A program made the translations under genes and the position numbers. The notes under the pieces are model-generated. The model saw only the letters and a list, made by a program, of their open reading frames with translations, was not told the origin of the DNA and searched no databases. A DNA stretch of 64,000 bases from Trebonia sp963822615 (GTDB lineage Bacteria > Actinomycetota > Actinomycetes > Streptosporangiales > Streptosporangiaceae): positions 558,001-622,000 of the forward strand of contig CAWGIM010000015.1 of NCBI GenBank assembly GCA_963822615.1, in the 5' to 3' direction. Of the stretch, positions 59,139 through 64,000 are shown piece by piece (the first letter of the stretch is position 1; the number at the start of each line of letters is the position of its first letter).

Positions 59139-60247
59139 CCGTCGCCCTCGGTGACCGCCTGGCGGCTGTCCCACTTCTGCTCGATCTTGCCGAACCGCCA
59201 CACCGCCAGGGCCGCGATCCAGGTCAGCACGAAGATGCCGACGATGACGAAGCCGGCCTTGTTGATGTCGAAGTCGCCCAGGAACGTCCAGAAGCCGCCC
59301 GACAGGTCGTACTCCTGGCCGATCAGCCCGAGGATCTCGATCGTGCCGATGAAGAGGGCGACGAACACCGACAGGCCGGTGACGGTCATGTTGTAGTAGA
59401 CCTTGCGGATCGGCTTGGCGAAGGCCCAGTCGTAGGCGAAGTTCATGAAGCAGCCGTCGATGGTGTCGAACAGGCACATGCCCGCCGCGAACAGCAGCGG
59501 CAGCGACAGGATGGCGTAGAACGGCAGCCCGCTGACCACCGCCGACCCGGCCAGCACGAGCAGCGCGACCTCGGTCGCGGTGTCGAAGCCGAGCCCGAAC
59601 AGCACCCCCAGCGGGTACATCTTCCACGAGGCGTCGGCCCGGCGCGCGATCGGCCCGAGGAAGCGGTTCATCAGCCCGCGCTTGTCCAGCTGGGCCTCGA
59701 GCTCCGCGTCGTCGTAGCGGCCGGTCCGCATCTCACGGAACACCTTGACGATGCCGAGCAGGATGACCAGGTTGAGCAGGGCGATGATGTAGAGGAAGGT
59801 GCCGGACACCCCGGTGCCGATCACGCTGGTGACGTTGTGCAGCCCGGAGCTGCCGCTGCTGACCTGCTCGTCGAGTCTCCGGATGCCGAAGTTCAGCAGC
59901 ACCGCGAGCACGAACACCACGCTGGAGTGGCCGAGGGAGAAGAAGAAGCCGACCGACAGCGGCCGCTTACCGTCCCCCACCAGCTTGCGGGTGGTGTTGT
60001 CGATCGCGGCGATGTGGTCGGCGTCGAAGGCGTGCCGCATGCCGAGGGTGTAGGCCAGCGCCCCGGTGCCGAAGCCGAAGATCTCGGTGTTGGTGATGCG
60101 GTAGTGCCCGCCGACGGCCGCCGCCAGCAGCGCCCAGCCGGCCACGTTCAGCCCCACCACCACCGCGGTCATCAGGCCCACCCGGGTCCACTCGCGGGGT
60201 GTCAGGCCTCCCTTGATCCGTGCTAGCCGTGCGCGTACATACGCCAT
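59135..60247 (-). CDS. Nickel/cobalt permease (NiCoT family, HoxN/NixA-like)
   Basis: 370 residues, ATG 60247; the end overlaps the Rieske stop. Eight hydrophobic helices. The helix-2 signature GMRHAFDADHIAAIDN (HX4DH) is intact, with FFFSLGHSSVV and LGFDTATEVALL as the other NiCoT landmarks. Imports Ni2+ or Co2+. A cobalt role would fit with the cobalamin-dependent LitR elsewhere in the window, but there is no direct link. Confidence 0.95.
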   Translation of the reverse strand: MAYVRARLARIKGGLTPREWTRVGLMTAVVVGLNVAGWALLAAAVGGHYRITNTEIFGFGTGALAYTLGMRHAFDADHIAAIDNTTRKLVGDGKRPLSVGFFFSLGHSSVVFVLAVLLNFGIRRLDEQVSSGSSGLHNVTSVIGTGVSGTFLYIIALLNLVILLGIVKVFREMRTGRYDDAELEAQLDKRGLMNRFLGPIARRADASWKMYPLGVLFGLGFDTATEVALLVLAGSAVVSGLPFYAILSLPLLFAAGMCLFDTIDGCFMNFAYDWAFAKPIRKVYYNMTVTGLSVFVALFIGTIEILGLIGQEYDLSGGFWTFLGDFDINKAGFVIVGIFVLTWIAALAVWRFGKIEQKWDSRQAVTEGDG

Positions 60248-60341
60248 CAGCCGCCGCCTCCCTGTTGACCCTGGTCAGCCCAGTCTAGGGATAAATGCAA
60301 AAGACTTGCAATAACCCTGGTAGGGCAGCTGCGCACCCGCC

Positions 60342-61584
60342 TCAGCTGGACGCGCGCCCTGGTCCGGCTGGCCGGCCACTGAGGAGGTTCTCGGTGAAGC
60401 CGGCGATGTCGGCGGCGAGGCCGGGGTGGGCCCGTTCGTGGGGCTCCTCGGTTCGAGCTAGGTGCAAGACGGTGCTGAGGGTCTCCCGGGCCAGCTCGGC
60501 CAGCGCTCAGGCCCCATCCCGCTCCCTCGGTGACCAGGTGGCTTAGGGTGATGGCGGCGTGCCGGTACTCGCCGCTGACGGCGAGGGCGACCTCGCCGTC
60601 GTTAGGCAGGTGTGCCTGCGGCACGACGTCATAGGCCGGGCTGAGTGTTACCGACCCGTCGCTGCGGTGCAGCAGCGACACGTTCTTCGCGTGCAGGTCC
60701 AGGTTGCCGACGGCGACGGATACCACGACGAGCTTGAACAGGCGTTCCAGGGAATCCCGGTCCGCGCTCGCGGCGAGCACCCGGGCGATCCGCTCGAGGC
60801 TCACCTTTCCCCCGTATTTCTGGTACTTCTGGTCCCCGGCCGCGCCGAGCGCCTGGTTGAAGTCTTCCTGGTGAATGCGGCCCTGCGGCGCGTCAGGGGA
60901 GCGGTCGTAGCGCTCGATGACCACGGCGGGAACCCCGGCGAACTCCTCAGTCCAGGTCGGGAGGTCAGCTAGCCCGGCGGCGCGGGTGAAGCGCGCCCCG
61001 AACTCCTCGTCGTAGATGGAGGTCGGGTAATCGCGCGGCTCTGGCTTGAGTATGTGACTGGACGGCCAGCCGTCGACCACGCGGTTCCATCCGCCGTCGG
61101 TTCGGGCGAGGACGATCTTGTCCTGAACGCCTGCCAGTGAGGTCTTTCCGCCGGATGGCTTGTTCCCCAGCGGGTTGTCCTGGACGTGCGCGAGCATGCT
61201 GGCGACGCCTGCGCTGGACAACGGCTCCAGCGCGGGCTCCCTCGGTTCGCCCGCAATGCTCGGATCCCAGATCTGCAGGGCCCCAGCGACGTCGCGCCCG
61301 TAGGTGCGCAGCAGTCCGATGACGTCCTGCTCGGCCAGGCCGGCCTGCTGCGACAGCCGGGTGAGCATCCGCCCCTCGGGCAGCAGCTCCCGGAAAAAAT
61401 TCTGCCGACGGTCCTTGCGTGACCGCACGGAGATCACGGTAAGCGGGATAGCGACCGAAAGGACGGGGCTGTCGATGCCAAAGCGCACCACCGCCGCCGG
61501 GTCGGGCAGGAAGTCAAAGGTCCGCCAGGTCCCCCGGAGGACCCCCGCTCGTGTCCCGTATAGCTCGACGACTAGGTCAGCCAT
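60342..61584 (-). pseudogene. hipA: HipA-type Ser/Thr kinase toxin, C-terminus frameshifted in this sequence
   Basis: ATG 61584, overlapping the hipB stop by 8 bases. The first about 360 residues are canonical: FFRELLPEGRM, the phosphorylation/P-loop region GGKTSLAGVQDKIVL, YPTSIYDEEF, GRIHQEDFNQALG, catalytic GNLDLHAKNVSLL and metal site LSPAYDVVP. After HLVTEGAGWGL the frame is lost near 60504-60512. The correct continuation, ALAELARETLSTVLHLAR, is in another frame, ending at 60342. Restored length is about 413. HipA phosphorylates aminoacyl-tRNA synthetases when not bound by HipB. Whether the break is real is unclear. Confidence 0.85.
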
Positions 61585-61816
61585 GCTCGTCGCGCGGGGT
61601 GATGGTCGCCGTCAGCTCCAGCCCGGTCTCCCGCATCGCGGCGAACAGCCGGTCCATCAGGATCGACGGCTTGCCTGCCTCAAGCTCCCAGACGTACTTC
61701 TGGGTTGTGCCGAGCCGCCGCGCCAGCTCCCGCTGGGTCAATCCCGATAGCAGCCGGGCCTGCTGCAGGATGCGCCCCAGGGACTCAGCGCTGGTCACCT
61801 TTCCGCTGTACGACAT
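61577..61816 (-). CDS. hipB: HipB-type antitoxin/XRE repressor
   Basis: 79 residues from ATG 61816, chosen over ATG 61846 because GGAGG precedes it and the upstream ATG lies in the operator. Helix-turn-helix: LGRILQQARLLSGLTQRELARRLGTTQKYVWELEAGKPSILMDRLFAAM. It should bind HipA and repress the hipBA promoter through the palindrome at 61827-61844. Gene overlap with hipA gives coupled translation. Confidence 0.92.
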   Translation of the reverse strand: MSYSGKVTSAESLGRILQQARLLSGLTQRELARRLGTTQKYVWELEAGKPSILMDRLFAAMRETGLELTATITPRDEHG

Positions 61817-61826
61817 GCAGACCTCC

Positions 61827-61844
61827 GACTCCGATATCGGAGTC
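61827..61844. promoter_or_regulatory. Perfect 18-bp palindrome, candidate HipB operator
   Basis: GACTCCGATATCGGAGTC is fully self-complementary and starts 11 bases before the hipB ATG, between it and the promoter. XRE-type antitoxins of this family bind such palindromes. Confidence 0.75.
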
Positions 61845-61859
61845 ATCCTAAACGACTAC

Positions 61860-61892
61860 GATAATGACGTCAAGCGGTCCGACGTTATTATC
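61860..61892. promoter_or_regulatory. Second dyad upstream of hipBA
   Basis: GATAATGACGTC (61860-61871) and GACGTTATTATC (61881-61892) pair at 11 of 12 positions with a 9-base spacer. The sequence is distinct from the 18-bp palindrome. It may be part of the hipBA promoter, a second regulator's site or the terminator of the AlkD-like gene. Confidence 0.5.
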
Positions 61893-61919
61893 AACGTCAG
61901 GCGGGGTGGTTGGCGCGGC

Positions 61920-62675
61920 TCAGCTGGCCCGGGCACGCTCCAGCCGGACCCGGTCCGCTTCCGGCAGGCGGCGCACCGCCTCCCGGAACGTCACGCCCGA
62001 CATCGCGCCCAGGTGCTCCTCGGTCCAGGCGGCCACCCAGGCCGGCTCGCGGCGGGCGGCCTCCCGCAGCACCCAGCCGATCGCCTTGCGGATGAAGAAC
62101 TCCTTCTCGGCCAGCATCGGGCCCGCGTAGCGGTCGAACCGCGGCCGGTCGAGCTCGCCCGCCCGCACGCCCGGCAGCAGGGCGAGCAGGGCCGAGCGGC
62201 GCACCCAGAAGTCCGGGTCGCCCGCCCAGCGGTCGATGCGCGGCCACCCGGACCGGTCGCGCCGGGCAACCGCCCCGGCGATGTTCCCGGCCAGCGTGTC
62301 CACGTAGGCCCAGGTCAGTGATTCCCGGATGAGCCTTTCGACGACCCCCAGGTCAGCCGCGGTCAGGGCCGGCCCGGCCAGCAGCAGGATCTCGACCGCG
62401 GCCGCCCGGCGCTCGTGCACCGGCTCGCGCCACAGGGCGAGCGCCCACGCCACCGCGGTCTCCCGGTCCGGCCGGGAGCCGGGCCGGCCAGCCGCCGTCA
62501 GCTTCTCCCGGACCGCGGCCTTGACCACGCGGCGCACCTCCGGCACGGTGACGCCGAGGAACTCCAGGTCGCTCTTGAGGTACCGCTTCTCCTGCTCGGC
62601 CCGCTCCGCCGTGCCCAGCGGCCGCAGCGCCGCCACCACTGACGCGGCGGCGGCAGCGGCATCGAATCCGTCCAC
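61920..62675 (-). CDS. DNA alkylation repair protein, AlkD-like HEAT-repeat glycosylase
   Basis: 251 residues, GTG 62675 with GGTGAGG upstream. AlkD excises positively charged 3- and 7-alkyl purines without base flipping. Typical segments: KRYLKSDLEFLGVTVPEVRRVV, ESLTWAYVDTLAGN (Trp and Asp of the active site), DPDFWVRRSALLALLP and EKEFFIRKAIGWVLRE. The whole protein is helical repeats. Single gene, with no link to hipBA beyond position. Confidence 0.93.
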   Translation of the reverse strand: MDGFDAAAAAASVVAALRPLGTAERAEQEKRYLKSDLEFLGVTVPEVRRVVKAAVREKLTAAGRPGSRPDRETAVAWALALWREPVHERRAAAVEILLLAGPALTAADLGVVERLIRESLTWAYVDTLAGNIAGAVARRDRSGWPRIDRWAGDPDFWVRRSALLALLPGVRAGELDRPRFDRYAGPMLAEKEFFIRKAIGWVLREAARREPAWVAAWTEEHLGAMSGVTFREAVRRLPEADRVRLERARAS

Positions 62676-62801
62676 CGCCTCACCCTAGTAGGGCCGCCGG
62701 AGCCCGGCTTCGCCGTCCCGGCCTGCTGCTACGCTCGATTTCCGGCCGGGCCGCGCCGCTGCCAAGTCCCGGCCGTCCCCTCGCCCTGGCAGGAGTACGC
62801 G

Positions 62802-64000
62802 ATGCTGGTGATCCACGCGACCTGGGCGTACGGCGCGCTGTACGCCTGGGCCGAGGACTCCGCGCTGCCCGCCGAGGCGCCACCGCGCGGCGGGCGGCCA
62901 GCCCGGGCGCCCCGCCCGCACCCGTTCGCCGTCCCGGCCGTGCCCGCTGGCGACGGTGCTGGCTGACACCGTGCTGGCTGACACGGTGCTGGCTGACACC
63001 GTGCTGGCTGACGCTACCCTCGCCGACACCGAGCTGGCCGACCTGGTGGGCAAGGCGGCCGACGACGAGCTGACGCTGCGGCTGCCGTCGTCGCCGGCCG
63101 GGCCGCTGCCCTCACCGGAGCTGACCCGCCCGGCGGCGGACGCGCGGGCACCCGGCGCAAAGCCCGGCCCGGCCGGCCGCACCGCGCTCGCCCCCTGGCG
63201 GATCCCGGTGCTGGCGGTCGAGCCCCCCGCCGCGCCCGCGATGCTGGCGCGGCTGGCCGAGCTGCCGCCCGGGGACGTGACGGCCGGCGCCGAGATCGGC
63301 TTCCTGGCGGCCGTGGCCCGGTTCGCGGCCGACCTGGCAGCCCGCGGCCTGGTGCTGCCCGCCCTGGTCAGCGAGGCAGACGGCGGCTACGCGGCCCGCT
63401 GGCGGCCGGTGCTGGCAGGCGCCGACGCGCGGCACGCCCGCGAGCTGGCGGCGGCACTGCCGCCAGCCGTCGGCGCAGCCGCCGACACGACGGCAGGCCC
63501 GCTGCTGGCCGAGCTGCTCGACGCGCTGGCCGACGCGGCGGTGCGCGCCCGGCTGACGGTCCCGGTGCTGCCCGCGCGCAAGGGCCGACGCCCGGCTCGT
63601 CTTGATATCGCCGAACGGATGCTGCTTGCCCTGACCGCGCCCGACCCCGCCGTGGAGCCGGCCGACGCCAGGGACGAGCGCGACGCGGCCGGCACCGCCG
63701 CCGCCTTCGCCGCCTGGCTGGCCAAGGCGGCCGTCCCGGCCAGCGCCGTCCGCACCTGCTTCCGCCTGGTCGAGCCGCCCGCCGACCCGGAGGCCGGCCC
63801 GGATGGCGAACCGGACGCCGGCGACGGCCCCAGCCCAGCCGAGCCCAGCCCAGCCGACCCGAGCCCGGCCGACCCGAGCCCGGCCGCCTGGCAGGTCGAG
63901 TTCTCGCTGCAGTCAGTCGACGACCCCAGCCTGATGCTGCCCGCGGCCGAGGTGTGGGCGGCCGGGGGCGGCTGGCTGGCGGCCGCCAGCTACCCCGAGG
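62802..64000 (+). CDS. SNF2-family helicase, N-terminal part, frameshifted near the start; runs off the window
   Basis: ATG 62802 follows AGGAG by six bases and encodes MLVIHATWAYGALYAWAEDSALP, the typical start of actinobacterial SNF2 helicases carrying the SNF2-associated (DUF3670-like) domain. That frame ends at 62966. From about 62941 a different frame is open to the window end: ATVLADTVLADT, then GELPPGDVTAGAEIGFLAAVARFAADLAARGLVLPAL-type sequence with continuous coding character. One indel near 62930-62955 joins them; a fresh GTG start at 62956 is the alternative. The helicase motifs lie beyond the window, so the call rests on the N-terminal domain. An Asp/Pro/Ser repeat lies at 63815-63890. 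Confidence 0.7.
62956..63015 (+). repeat. 15-bp tandem repeat encoding VLADT
   Basis: Four units of GTGCTGGCTGACACC (the third with one change, the fourth ending GACGCT) give VLADT VLADT VLADT VLADA. It directly follows the apparent frameshift in the helicase gene. Confidence 0.85.

Noticed and set aside
62956..63015. Tandem repeat considered as a CRISPR array
   Set aside because: The 15-bp units are contiguous with no spacers, and they encode an in-frame VLADT repeat; no cas genes are near.

Overview
The window is 64 kb of very GC-rich DNA from an actinomycete. Evidence: strong GC bias at third codon positions, many GTG starts, stop/start overlaps of the GTGA or ATGA type, and typical actinobacterial families (PP2C/STAS partner switching, IdeR-like iron box, LitR, GH64, CsbD, SNF2 helicase with its own N-terminal domain). 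The family cannot be fixed from sequence alone. No rRNA, tRNA, CRISPR array, transposase or integrase was seen.

Layout. 1-7.2 kb: the 5' part of a polyketide/PUFA-type synthase (two nitronate-monooxygenase-like barrels followed by a ketosynthase), a divergent phosphopantetheinyl transferase that could activate it, and a three-gene two-component operon. 7.2-10.5 kb: a short Rho paralogue, a MerR regulator, then a C-rich, G-poor tract and a 54-bp palindrome. 10.5-16.2 kb: a HIT-motif protein, a nucleotidyltransferase, a small membrane protein with a frameshifted TetR, and an MFS exporter divergent from its probable TetR repressor. 16.2-25.5 kb: a probable light-response cluster: the cobalamin photoreceptor-type regulator LitR divergent from an SDR / FAD oxidase / DUF1365 / two CFA-synthase-like methyltransferases / DUF1295 operon, followed by photolyase. 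25.6-30.6 kb: a visibly less GC-rich island with a dCTP-deaminase-like protein, HIT protein, ATP-grasp-like protein, cysteine desulfurase, LysR regulator and MazG-like pyrophosphohydrolase. This is my best candidate for an undescribed system.

30.8-36.3 kb: a phytoene-desaturase-like oxidoreductase, a small unlisted protein, CsbD, a frameshifted GAF-PAS-GGDEF protein and a metallophosphoesterase. 36.3-41.3 kb: the 4-hydroxybenzoate to protocatechuate to carboxymuconate steps (pobA, pcaH, pcaG) with an IclR regulator, then phosphoglucomutase. 41.4-45.3 kb: two overlapping transglutaminase-like genes, a small zinc-ribbon membrane protein with a 14-codon leader ORF, and a TetR/SDR divergent pair with paired operators. 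45.3-56.8 kb: signalling-rich stretch with a 1382-residue kinase/receiver/PP2C/anti-sigma-type protein plus STAS protein, and a second REC-PP2C / CHASE3 kinase / CheY-like cassette; between them a lipoprotein, a Tat-exported GH64 glucanase and an iron-box gene. 56.9-64 kb: CDF transporter, Rieske oxygenase, Ni/Co permease, HipBA, AlkD-like glycosylase and the start of an SNF2-family helicase.

At least seven single-base frameshifts interrupt otherwise well-conserved genes (TetR, DUF1295, CFAS twice, GGDEF, HipA, SNF2). Their number and their position in G/C runs make sequencing or assembly indels likelier than seven pseudogenes; these genes are annotated as broken in this sequence with that caveat.
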